Assembly (NCBI GenBank): GCA_028293285.1
Contig: JAQGPC010000229.1
Location: 1-48,032 of the forward strand
Source of the DNA: Pedosphaera sp.
Lineage (GTDB): Bacteria > Verrucomicrobiota > Verrucomicrobiia > Limisphaerales > Pedosphaeraceae
Direction: 5' to 3'
DNA: 48,032 nucleotides
The translations under genes were made by a program, and so were the position numbers. The notes beneath the pieces are model-generated. The model did no database searches and was not told the DNA's origin. It was given only the letters and a program-made list of their open reading frames with translations. Positions 31,740-40,026 of this stretch are shown in pieces (positions within the stretch are counted from its first letter, which is position 1; each line of letters opens with the position of its first letter).

Positions 31740-34496
31740 CTAATTTGCTTTTGGCTCGGTATCCAGGCAGTCCCGCACCAACTGAATGAGGAGGGAGGCG
31801 GGATACGGTTTCGAAAGAAATGGGGTTCCGCGCAATTCGGGATCATCAGTCATTACGTCCGGACTGTAGCCACTGGTATAAATTACTTTCAGTCGCGGTT
31901 GGCGCGACTTCAACTGCCTTGCCAGGTCCCGGCCGGTCATGCCTTCCGGCATCACCATGTCGGTCAGCAGCAAGTCCACCTTTCCGTTTTCCGCATCCCA
32001 AACCTTCAACGCTTCAACTCCGTGCGCAGCTTCCAGGACGCGATAGGAATTCCCCAACAGAACTTCTTTCACCATCTCGCGCAACACCGGCTCATCCTCC
32101 ACCAGCAGAATGGTTTCATTCCGTCCGGCACCCACTAATTTATTTGCTGGCAAAAATTCGGTCACAGATTCACTGCTCTTGGCAGAGGCAGGTATGAAAA
32201 TTTTAAATGTAGTGCCAACGCCAACCTGGCTTTTCACATCAATCCAGCCTTCATGCTGCCGGACAATTCCATAAACCGTGGCCAAACCCAGGCCGGTTCC
32301 CTTGCCCACCTCTTTGGTGGAAAAGAACGGCTCGAATATCCGGCTTAACGTTTTGGCATCCATTCCCGAACCGGTATCGGTAACGCTCAGACAGACCGCC
32401 TTGCCAACCCGGGCATGCGAATGTTGCAGAGTGTAAGCCGCATCAACCTCCAATACGGAAGTGGTGATTATCAATTGACCGCCTTTGGGCATCGCATCCC
32501 GCGAGTTTACCGCAAGGTTCATTATCACCTGTTCGATCATGCCGGCATCTGCTTCAATCGCCGGGAGATTAGGCGCATAGTTCGTTTCCACCACAACGTC
32601 CTCCCCCAGAAGCCGGACGAGCATGTTGGAAAGATTGCGAAGCACGCTATTTAAATCAATCGGCTTGGTTTGCAGGACCTGTTTGCGGCTGAACATCAAT
32701 AATTGCCGGGTGAGAGCCGAAGCGCGGCGGGCTGCAGCCGAAATCTGTTTTAACGGTGTGGTCAGGGTGCTGTCTCCATCACACCGCCCAGTTAGCAGGT
32801 CCGAGTAACCTTGGATAACCGTGAGAATATTGTTGAAATCGTGTGCTACACCAGCCGCCAATTGTCCCACTGATTCAAGCTTTTGCGAGTGACGGAATTG
32901 CGCCTCGAGGTTGAGGATTTCGGTAATGTCTGTGCCGTAACAATGGATAACGCTGCTGGCGGCAATCGGAAAAAACGACCAGGAAATTGTTTTGTCGGCA
33001 ATGGAGATTTCTTCGCGGAGCTTGTTCTGGCCGGCGGTGAGACATTGACGCGCGATATCTGAAGCATTCGGCGGCAGAATGGCGAGCGGATGGGATTGCC
33101 CTAAAGAATTGGCCAGTTCCCGGGCGGCATCGTTGAAATAGGTCACTGCACCGCTGGCATCAAATTCCAGCACCGGGTTGGGATTGACCTGAGGGAACGC
33201 CGCCAATTTTTGGATCTGGGTTTCGGCCTGTTTCCGGTCGGTAATATCAGTCAAACTGCCGGATGTTCCTAAAATGCTTCCATCAGTATTGAGCGTAAGC
33301 TGGCCGTAAATTTCCACCCAACGCACCTTGCCGTCTTTCGTCAATAAACGAGTTTCATATCGGCAATAATCCAGTTTTTGCTCAATCAACTGCAAAAAGA
33401 TGTAACTGTTACGCTGGCGGTCATCGTGGTGGACGTACTCCAGGAAAAGCGTCCCGAGCGAATCCTTTACTTCAAAACCGGTTATTTCTGTCCAGGCGGG
33501 GTTAAGCGACGTCCAGTGGCCAAACTGATTCATCTGGAAAACCACTTCACTGATATTTTCCACCGCGGAACGGTATTTCACCTCACTGGCGTCCAACGCT
33601 TCTTCGGACTTCTTGCGCTCGATGCACAAGGCAATGCCATTCGCCACCGAGCCCATCTCCTGAATCACCGCCTGTGAAAGTGGATTCAGGGAAAAAATTG
33701 ACATCAGGCCAATCACCCGATCTTCCAGCACCAGCGGATAACCGGCGTAAGAAACAATTCCCTCGCGCTGCACCCATTCCTGGCACGGCACCCGTTCATC
33801 TCCCATTACCCTGTTGACTAAAATGGGCTTTCCATCTCCCAAAAATTTTCCCGGTGAAATTTTAACGAGTGGATTCGTTCCGCTTTCAACATCATTGACA
33901 GCTCCTGCGCTGGCTTTAAGTTGAAGTTCCTTTCCATCCATCTCCAGGATCCAAATTCGCGCGAGGTGAACGTTCAAGTAGCGAACCATTGTTTCGGCAC
34001 AACGATAGAGAATTGCGCTTAAGGGTTCACGTTGCGTCAGAGCCAGTCCAACATCAGCACCGAGGGCCGCCAGACTGGCCTGCTCAAAGGCAGCCAATGC
34101 AGCCGCGCGTTTGCGCTCCATGGCGTAGCGAATTGACCGTTCGAGAGCGTCTGCTTGAAGATTGGTTTTAACCAGGTAATCTGCCGCCCCGGCCTTCATC
34201 GCTTCAATATCAACCTGATGCTCACCCAAACCGGTTAGGATGATAATGGGAGCATTGCAGCCTTTGAGCAGCGCTTCTTTCAGCAGTTCAACTCCATCCT
34301 TGGCTCCCAGGCGATAATCCACCAGGCAAATATCATGCTGGTTCCGGAGCATGGCTTTCAAACCGAGATCATAGGATTTGAACCATTCCAACTGGAAACG
34401 GCGACCGCGCATCTCGGCAAACAGCCCGCGCGCGATGATATAATCATCCTCGTCATCCTCCACCAAAAGAACTTTTACCTGTTCCATGTCACTCAT
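31740..34496 (-). CDS. Cytoplasmic hybrid histidine kinase (REC-GAF-PAS-PAS-HisKA-HATPase-REC)
   Basis: A 918-aa kinase without membrane spans. An N-terminal receiver (D60 in Leu-Val-Asp-Tyr) comes first, then a GAF domain (about 135-290), a PAS/PAC (about 300-425), and a second PAS of the Pro-Asn-Pro-Val-Leu-Glu-Phe type. HisKA carries H552 in Val-Ala-His-Asp-Phe-Asn-Asn. HATPase shows Asp-Thr-Gly-Ser-Gly-Met and Gly-Thr-Gly-Leu-Gly-Leu-Ala. The C-terminal receiver has D846. Two receivers on one kinase indicate both input phosphorylation and intramolecular or phosphorelay output. It begins 9 bp after the single-domain regulator at 34506, with which it probably exchanges phosphate. Its second half is paralogous to the membrane kinase at 6158-8461. 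Confidence 0.93.
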   Translation of the reverse strand: MSDMEQVKVLLVEDDEDDYIIARGLFAEMRGRRFQLEWFKSYDLGLKAMLRNQHDICLVDYRLGAKDGVELLKEALLKGCNAPIIILTGLGEHQVDIEAMKAGAADYLVKTNLQADALERSIRYAMERKRAAALAAFEQASLAALGADVGLALTQREPLSAILYRCAETMVRYLNVHLARIWILEMDGKELQLKASAGAVNDVESGTNPLVKISPGKFLGDGKPILVNRVMGDERVPCQEWVQREGIVSYAGYPLVLEDRVIGLMSIFSLNPLSQAVIQEMGSVANGIALCIERKKSEEALDASEVKYRSAVENISEVVFQMNQFGHWTSLNPAWTEITGFEVKDSLGTLFLEYVHHDDRQRNSYIFLQLIEQKLDYCRYETRLLTKDGKVRWVEIYGQLTLNTDGSILGTSGSLTDITDRKQAETQIQKLAAFPQVNPNPVLEFDASGAVTYFNDAARELANSLGQSHPLAILPPNASDIARQCLTAGQNKLREEISIADKTISWSFFPIAASSVIHCYGTDITEILNLEAQFRHSQKLESVGQLAAGVAHDFNNILTVIQGYSDLLTGRCDGDSTLTTPLKQISAAARRASALTRQLLMFSRKQVLQTKPIDLNSVLRNLSNMLVRLLGEDVVVETNYAPNLPAIEADAGMIEQVIMNLAVNSRDAMPKGGQLIITTSVLEVDAAYTLQHSHARVGKAVCLSVTDTGSGMDAKTLSRIFEPFFSTKEVGKGTGLGLATVYGIVRQHEGWIDVKSQVGVGTTFKIFIPASAKSSESVTEFLPANKLVGAGRNETILLVEDEPVLREMVKEVLLGNSYRVLEAAHGVEALKVWDAENGKVDLLLTDMVMPEGMTGRDLARQLKSRQPRLKVIYTSGYSPDVMTDDPELRGTPFLSKPYPASLLIQLVRDCLDTEPKAN

Positions 34497-34505
34497 ATTT
34501 ATCAC

Positions 34506-34952
34506 TCATTTCTGTGGCAAGAGGACGATATCAAACCAGTAATTGCGAATGCTCTTCATCACATTCACCAGCGCCTCAAAAGCAACTGGCTTGGAAATGA
34601 ACGAACTGGCCCCCAGTGCGTAAGTGGTGGCGATATCAGTATCCGCCCTGGAAGTCGTGAAGACCACCACGGGGATGCGCTTCAATTCAGAATCATTTTT
34701 AATCTCCCGCAATGCTTCACGGCCATCTTTTCGAGGCATGTTTAAATCAAGCAGGATCATGGAGGGACGCGGGGAATTATCGTCGCTGAACCCATTGCGA
34801 TGGTGGAGGTAATCCATCAGCTCCGCCCCGTCCTTTACAAAGCGCAACTCCGCCTGCAGACCGCATTCGGCCAGGGCATCCTTCGCCAACAGGCAATCAT
34901 CGGAATCATCTTCCGCCATCAGGATCAAGCCGCGTTTGGTTATCTCACTCAT
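34506..34952 (-). CDS. Single-domain response regulator (Rcp1/CheY-like)
   Basis: A 148-aa receiver-only protein: acidic cluster Ala-Glu-Asp-Asp-Ser-Asp-Asp (E14-D19), phospho-acceptor D69 in Leu-Leu-Asp-Leu-Asn-Met-Pro, the conserved Thr of Phe-Thr-Thr-Ser, and Lys in Ser-Lys-Pro. The slightly long form with a loop before D69 is typical of regulators paired with phytochrome-like kinases. It has no output domain, so it likely shuttles phosphate or acts through protein contacts. It overlaps the upstream kinase gene by 4 bp (ATGA), the mark of translational coupling, and precedes the hybrid kinase by 9 bp. Confidence 0.95.
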   Translation of the reverse strand: MSEITKRGLILMAEDDSDDCLLAKDALAECGLQAELRFVKDGAELMDYLHHRNGFSDDNSPRPSMILLDLNMPRKDGREALREIKNDSELKRIPVVVFTTSRADTDIATTYALGASSFISKPVAFEALVNVMKSIRNYWFDIVLLPQK

Positions 34953-36745
34953 TGCGGCACCTCAGTGATTGGCTGGCACACCGGAAGAATGACGATGAAG
35001 GTCGAGCCTTCTCCCAGTTTGCTCTGCGCTGTGATGATGCCGCGATGCCGATCCGTAATACGCCGGCAGACCGCCAGCCCGATGCCTGTGCCGTCGTATT
35101 CGCTGCGCCCATGCAAGCGTTGGAACACCGCAAAAATCTTCTCCAAATATTCTTCTTCAAATCCAATGCCGTTGTCCTGAACCGTGAGGACGCAGAATTT
35201 GTCATCCGGATTGGCGGGAGATGGTGGCTTGGGAAAGCCGGCATCTTCGCGAATCTGGTCGCGCGTTACCTGTTGGGCTTCAATTTTTATCACTGGAACC
35301 GCATTGGGCGACTGGAATTTCAAGGCGTTGCTCAAAAGATTCTGCAAGACCTGGCGCATCTGCATCGGGTCGGCATCAATGGTTGGCAGGGAACCCACTT
35401 GGACTACGGCCTTGGTCTTTTCGATGCTATGTTCCAAATCAACCAGCACATCTTTTGTTATCGCATTAAGGTTTACCGGTACAAATGGCTGGGAAGCTTT
35501 AATCACGCGTGAAAACGCCAATAAATCGTTAATAAGACTCTGCATGCGGGCGGCTGCGTTCTGCATGCGCTCGAGATAATCCCGCCCGTCCTGAAGTTGC
35601 ACGGCATCACATTTCGTTTTGAGGCGGTCGCCAAAAGCCTGGATTTTCCGCAACGGTTCCTGCAAGTCATGCGACGCGACAAACGCAAACTGTTCCAACT
35701 CGGCGTTCGAACGAGCCAGTTCCGCCGCCTTGTGCGCCAGTTTGTCTTCAGCCAATTTACGTTCCGTGATGTCCTTAAACATGACCACGGCGCCGACTTC
35801 CCTGCCCTGCTCTTTGATAGTCGTGCGGACATATTCCACTGAGAAACAACTGCCATCCTTGTGATAAAATAATTGATCAGGCTTGGGCTGCCCCTGCTCA
35901 TCCTTTACAATGCTGGACACCGCCGCTCCACTCTTTACTTTGCGAGAAAAGAATATCTCCTCCTCGGTTTTGCCGATCATGTCATCAATCTTCCAACCCG
36001 TGATCCGGGCGGCGGCAGGGTTGACAAAGGTCGCCTTCCCTTGCAAATCAAAGCCGCAAATGCCATCGCCTGCTGAATTAAGGATCAATTCATTGCGACG
36101 CTGCATTTTCACCAATTCCTGGGTGCGGGCTTGCACGTGCAATTCCAAGACGTCCTTGGATCGCTCCAGATTCTGGGTTTGCTGGGTAAGTGATTTTTCC
36201 GCCCGCTTGCGTTGGTTGAGTTCTTCCTGGAGGGAAACATGCGTTTGGGAAAGATTGTTCAAGCGCTGTTCGAGTTCAGCCTGCTCCTTGCGCGCTTCCT
36301 CTTCCGAGATCTTCGAATCCACAAGCTGGTCTTGCAGCTTTTGAATGCGCCGTTGTAACCCCTGGACGTGCTTCACCGAGCGACCAGCCGACCGCTGCTG
36401 CCACCACCAACTTCCGAACACAGTGACGATAATAAATCCTGCCCCCCCCGCAGCCGTTACCATTCCCATTTGGGTCGCCCAGTGGGTTGCATGATCGACC
36501 ACCTTCGAAACAGTGGAAGCTGCTTTGGTCGTGTCCGCTGCCGGAGCGGCGAGGGAACGCAACGTTTCGAGACCGGATATATACAGCCAGATGCTGCCAG
36601 CCATGGTCACTGCCGTTACCGTTACCGCCAGGGCTGTCACCCATTTTACTTCAGGAGATTTCTGAGGGCGTGTGGTTGCCGTCCCCTCTTCCGCCCAAAC
36701 GGCGGCAGACCTCATTTGCAAAGGTTGTTCAATTTCGCTTTTCAT
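34949..36745 (-). CDS. Membrane-anchored PAS histidine kinase
   Basis: A 598-aa kinase. Two membrane spans (about 34-58 and 93-115) enclose a 35-residue loop. A long charged coiled coil (about 120-215), a PAS/PAC domain (about 220-330; Asn-Ser-Ala-Gly-Asp-Gly-Ile-Cys-Gly-Phe-Asp), and HisKA with H359 in Val-Ala-Ser-His-Asp-Leu-Gln-Glu-Pro-Leu follow. HATPase shows Val-Gln-Asp-Asn-Gly-Ile-Gly-Phe and Gly-Thr-Gly-Ile-Gly-Leu-Ala. The H-box is the phytochrome-type seen in light and redox sensors, but no chromophore-binding GAF is present. First gene of the kinase-regulator-hybrid kinase operon, and probably the input that phosphorylates the receiver protein encoded next. The signal is unknown. 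Confidence 0.93.
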   Translation of the reverse strand: MKSEIEQPLQMRSAAVWAEEGTATTRPQKSPEVKWVTALAVTVTAVTMAGSIWLYISGLETLRSLAAPAADTTKAASTVSKVVDHATHWATQMGMVTAAGGAGFIIVTVFGSWWWQQRSAGRSVKHVQGLQRRIQKLQDQLVDSKISEEEARKEQAELEQRLNNLSQTHVSLQEELNQRKRAEKSLTQQTQNLERSKDVLELHVQARTQELVKMQRRNELILNSAGDGICGFDLQGKATFVNPAAARITGWKIDDMIGKTEEEIFFSRKVKSGAAVSSIVKDEQGQPKPDQLFYHKDGSCFSVEYVRTTIKEQGREVGAVVMFKDITERKLAEDKLAHKAAELARSNAELEQFAFVASHDLQEPLRKIQAFGDRLKTKCDAVQLQDGRDYLERMQNAAARMQSLINDLLAFSRVIKASQPFVPVNLNAITKDVLVDLEHSIEKTKAVVQVGSLPTIDADPMQMRQVLQNLLSNALKFQSPNAVPVIKIEAQQVTRDQIREDAGFPKPPSPANPDDKFCVLTVQDNGIGFEEEYLEKIFAVFQRLHGRSEYDGTGIGLAVCRRITDRHRGIITAQSKLGEGSTFIVILPVCQPITEVPQ

Positions 36746-36928
36746 TATATCGTAGCCCGCGCCTATCCATCATAGGCACGGTTCGCCAAGTCTTCTTCGC
36801 GTTCATAAATGCGAAGCTGCCTTGTCGAAAGCAGATTACAGGCCATTGCCGCGCGCAAATGCAAAACCTCAAACCTCTTTTTTCTACATGGTAATAATGT
36901 GAATCGGTGGGTTTACAAAGCGCCGCTT

Positions 36929-36947
36929 TTGTCCTTAAATTGGACAA
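36929..36947. promoter_or_regulatory. Possible operator: TTGTCC-N7-GGACAA palindrome
   Basis: A perfect 6+6 inverted repeat with a 7-bp AT-rich centre in the 301-bp divergent gap (36746-37046) between the PAS kinase operon and lpxI. The size and symmetry fit a dimeric repressor or activator site. No promoter boxes can be placed with confidence around it, and nothing else stands out in this gap. Confidence 0.3.
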
Positions 36948-37046
36948 CATCGATGCAAAACAAGATGATAGCGGACTTATCCGACATGGAGGGGGAATGT
37001 TCCTCCCGGTCTTAATGAAATTCATGTCGTTAAAAAAAGGTCACCG

Positions 37047-37865
37047 ATGACCCAAGTCGATACTCTTGGGATCATCGCGGGCAATCGTTCTCTCCCGCTG
37101 GTCTTCGCCCGCCAAGCCCGCAGCATGGGAATAAAACGGCTGGTGGCGGTGGCATTCGACGGGGAAACTGATCCCAAACTGGCTGAATTGGTTGATGAAA
37201 TTGTCTGGCTCAAAGTGGGCCAGCTTTCAAAAATGATTGCCGCCTTTACTGACCGCAGCGTGGGCCGGTGCGTCATGGTCGGACAAATTTCTCCAAAGAA
37301 TCTTTTTGATTTGCGGCCCGACCTGCGCGCGATGGCTTTGCTTTTCAAGCTGAAGGAAAAAAATGCCCATACCGTTTTTGGAGCCATTGCCAACGAACTG
37401 AAAAAGGACGGAGTGGAATTGATTGAAGCCACGCCGTGGCTCAAACCTTTGATGCCTGCGACGAACTTCAGTCTTGGCCCAAAACTTTCTGCTGAACAAC
37501 AAGTGGATGTGACATTTGGCTATCGCATCGCCAAGGAAGTTTCCCGGCTGGAAATCGGCCAGATTGTCGTGGTAAAGAATGGCACCGTGTTGGAGGTGGA
37601 AGGTTTTGAAGGCACGGATAAATGCCTGGCGCGCGGCGGAGAATTGGCTGGCAAGGATGGCGGCGCGGTGGCAGTGAAAGTAGCCAAAGAGAACCATGAT
37701 TTGCGCTTTGACATTCCCTGCATCGGCCCGCAGACGCTCGAAAGCTGCATCGTCGCCCGGATTTCCACGCTGGCATTGGAGTCCGGCCGGACGCTGCTGC
37801 TGGAGCCGGACATTTGCGAGCAGCTTGCCAGAAAACATAAAATCACGCTTACTACCATTACTTGA
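37047..37865 (+). CDS. lpxI: UDP-2,3-diacylglucosamine pyrophosphatase LpxI
   Basis: A 272-aa peripheral membrane-associated enzyme that cleaves UDP-2,3-diacylglucosamine to lipid X in lipid A synthesis, replacing LpxH in many non-gamma bacteria. Recognised from the family (former DUF1009) start Leu-Gly-Ile-Ile-Ala-Gly-Asn-Arg-Ser-Leu-Pro, Met-Val-Gly-Gln-Ile-Ser-Pro, and the catalytic-domain stretch Glu-Gly-Phe-Glu-Gly-Thr-Asp (D191). The later Arg-Phe-Asp-Ile-Pro-Cys-Ile-Gly-Pro and Thr-Leu-Glu also match. Length is normal. It supports a Gram-negative envelope with lipid A. Unlike in many genomes, lpxA/lpxB are not adjacent. Confidence 0.93.
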   Translation: MTQVDTLGIIAGNRSLPLVFARQARSMGIKRLVAVAFDGETDPKLAELVDEIVWLKVGQLSKMIAAFTDRSVGRCVMVGQISPKNLFDLRPDLRAMALLFKLKEKNAHTVFGAIANELKKDGVELIEATPWLKPLMPATNFSLGPKLSAEQQVDVTFGYRIAKEVSRLEIGQIVVVKNGTVLEVEGFEGTDKCLARGGELAGKDGGAVAVKVAKENHDLRFDIPCIGPQTLESCIVARISTLALESGRTLLLEPDICEQLARKHKITLTTIT

Positions 37866-37917
37866 TTGCTATTTAACAAAAATTTAAACGTCGAACCTGA
37901 CCCATAAGAAATTTTAT

Positions 37918-38424
37918 ATGTTAATGTCTCACGAATTACTCGGCTTCATGTCACCGTCCCTGGCAGCGGACATCCTTTCCTATACCTATGAAGCGGACAA
38001 GCCACTTTACCGCGCAACGCTGGGCGCCGTAGCCGAGGCCCGCAAGGTGCGTCCAGTATTCCTCGAACGGCAACCCCGCGCGCAACGGCATACCACCATG
38101 TTGTCGGCGTTGACCAAGCCCTCCATGGAAATGATCGCGGGCAATATGATCCGCAGTTGGCTTGTAAAAAAACAGAATGCCGTCCTAGTGGAATTTCTTA
38201 ACGCATTGGAAATACCTCACAAGGAAGGCGTGGTGGATGACCTGCCGCCAGCCATGGATGATGCCAAGTTGCGCGCGGCTGTGGAAGGACTTCTGGCCAA
38301 ACATCCGCACGAAGTGGTGGCAGTTTATTTGCTCGCTTTCAACGAAATGAATGAAGCCAACTGGCCCAACCTCAAAGCCTTGCTGGAAACCGATTCCCGT
38401 TTGCAGCTCGGAGCGCAGGCTTAA
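37918..38424 (+). CDS. Protein of unknown function between lpxI and gnd
   Basis: A 168-aa soluble, helix-rich protein I do not recognise. It has no signal peptide. Features: an N-terminal Leu-Leu-Gly-Phe-Met-Ser-Pro-Ser-Leu-Ala, a basic middle (Arg-Gln-Pro-Arg-Ala-Gln-Arg-His) and a C-terminal half with Ala-Lys-His-Pro-His-Glu-Val-Val-Ala-Val-Tyr-Leu. Codon use resembles its neighbours, and there is nothing on the other strand, so the frame is likely real. The ATG at 37924 is an alternative start. It is 52 bp after lpxI and 54 bp before gnd, perhaps one transcript. Confidence 0.75.
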   Translation: MLMSHELLGFMSPSLAADILSYTYEADKPLYRATLGAVAEARKVRPVFLERQPRAQRHTTMLSALTKPSMEMIAGNMIRSWLVKKQNAVLVEFLNALEIPHKEGVVDDLPPAMDDAKLRAAVEGLLAKHPHEVVAVYLLAFNEMNEANWPNLKALLETDSRLQLGAQA

Positions 38425-38478
38425 ACTGGCTTTTCCAATTAATTGCTCTACAATCAGAATACGGAAGGAAAACAAAAC

Positions 38479-39933
38479 ATGGAACCAACAGCGGACATCG
38501 CACTAATCGGCCTCGCGGTAATGGGGCAAAACCTGATTTTGAACATGAACGACCATGGTTACACCGTGGTCGCTTACAATCGAACCGTTTCCAAAGTCGA
38601 TGACTTCCTGAACAAGGAAGCCAAAGGGACCAAAGTCATTGGCGCCCATTCCATCCCCGAGATGGTTTCCCTGCTCAAGCGTCCGCGCCGTGTCATGATG
38701 CTCGTCAAGGCTGGCGCACCGGTGGATGAATTTATCGAACAACTCATTCCACATCTCGAGCCCGGCGATATCATTATCGACGGTGGCAATTCACTTTTCC
38801 AGGACACCATCCGTCGCACCAAGTATGTGGAATCAAAGGGACTGCTCTTTATCGGCACCGGCGTTTCCGGTGGCGAAGAGGGTGCGCGCCACGGTCCATC
38901 CATCATGCCCGGCGGTTCACCTGCCGCGTGGCCGCATGTAAAGGAGATTTTTCAGAGTATCGCCGCGAAGGTTGACAATGGGGTGCCCTGTTGCGATTGG
39001 GTTGGCGAAAATGGTGCGGGCCATTATGTAAAGATGGTCCATAACGGCATTGAATACGGCGACATGGAGTTGATCTGCGAAGCCTATCAGTTGATGCGCG
39101 ATGGCCTGGGCATGACCGCCGATGAAATGGCCCCGGTTTTCGCGGAATGGAACAAGGGTGAACTTGATTCCTATCTCATCGAAATCACTGCGAACATTCT
39201 TGCATTCAAAGATACCGATGGCCAGCCGATGGTGGACAAGATTTTGGACACTGCCGGCCAAAAAGGCACCGGCAAATGGACAGTCATATCTTCCATGGAT
39301 TTGGGAATTCCCATTACGTTAATGGCTGAAGCAGTTTATTCCCGTTGTGTCTCTGCCTTGAAGGATGAACGCGTTGCCGCCGCGAAGAAGTTGAAAGGGC
39401 CAAGGTCAAAAATCAGCACGGATCGCGCGAAGTTCATCGAAGACATTCGCCTGGCGCTCTATGCTTCGAAAATTATTTCCTATACCCAGGGTTACATGCT
39501 GATGCGTGCCGCGGCGCAGGAATATAAATGGAACCTGAATTACGGCGGCATTGCCCTGATGTGGCGCGGAGGTTGTATTATCCGCAGCCGCTTCCTCGGC
39601 AAGATCAAGGAAGCATTCGACAACAAACCGAAGCTGACCAATCTGTTGCTGGATAACTTTTTCCGGCAAGCCATCAAGGAATCGCAACGTTCCTGGCGCA
39701 ACGTGGTTGCCCTTGCCGCCAAGAAGGGAATTCCCACCCCGGCGTTCTCAACGGCGCTTAATTTCTATGATGCGTATCGTTGCGCCCGTTTGCCCGCAAA
39801 TCTTTTGCAAGCCCAGCGCGATTATTTCGGCGCCCATACTTACGAGCGGGTTGACAAGCCACGCGGTGAATTCTCTCACACCAACTGGACCGGACATGGC
39901 GGCGACGTCGCTTCCGGGTCGTATAACGCTTAA
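38479..39933 (+). CDS. gnd: 6-phosphogluconate dehydrogenase, decarboxylating
   Basis: A 484-aa cytoplasmic enzyme of the oxidative pentose phosphate pathway giving ribulose-5-phosphate, CO2 and NADPH. The NADP loop is [10 protein letters not shown], followed by Tyr-Asn-Arg-Thr. The substrate motif [13 protein letters not shown] and the catalytic Lys in [12 protein letters not shown] are intact. Length is that of the long, dimeric form. The ATG at 38479 has GGAAGGA 9-10 nt upstream; the frame's earlier start at 38443 lacks one. No zwf or pgl in the window. Confidence 0.97.
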   Translation: MEPTADIALIGLAVMGQNLILNMNDHGYTVVAYNRTVSKVDDFLNKEAKGTKVIGAHSIPEMVSLLKRPRRVMMLVKAGAPVDEFIEQLIPHLEPGDIIIDGGNSLFQDTIRRTKYVESKGLLFIGTGVSGGEEGARHGPSIMPGGSPAAWPHVKEIFQSIAAKVDNGVPCCDWVGENGAGHYVKMVHNGIEYGDMELICEAYQLMRDGLGMTADEMAPVFAEWNKGELDSYLIEITANILAFKDTDGQPMVDKILDTAGQKGTGKWTVISSMDLGIPITLMAEAVYSRCVSALKDERVAAAKKLKGPRSKISTDRAKFIEDIRLALYASKIISYTQGYMLMRAAAQEYKWNLNYGGIALMWRGGCIIRSRFLGKIKEAFDNKPKLTNLLLDNFFRQAIKESQRSWRNVVALAAKKGIPTPAFSTALNFYDAYRCARLPANLLQAQRDYFGAHTYERVDKPRGEFSHTNWTGHGGDVASGSYNA

Positions 39934-39949
39934 GCAATTTAGGATTGAA

Positions 39950-39998
39950 GATTTACAACTGACGCATGCGCGCTAATCGGCCGGCGTCAGTGTAAATC
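39950..39998. repeat. Palindromic element, copy 2 (between convergent genes)
   Basis: Arms 39950-39965 (GATTTACAACTGACGC) and 39984-39998 pair over 15 bp with a single bulged A. Located between the stops of gnd and the convergent AhbAB-like gene, where it can act as a bidirectional stop-like hairpin. The left arm matches the arm of the element at 10202-10270 at 17 of 18 positions. Confidence 0.6.
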
Positions 39999-40026
39999 GT
40001 AACTTCCCAGCCCAAGAATGCTGCGC

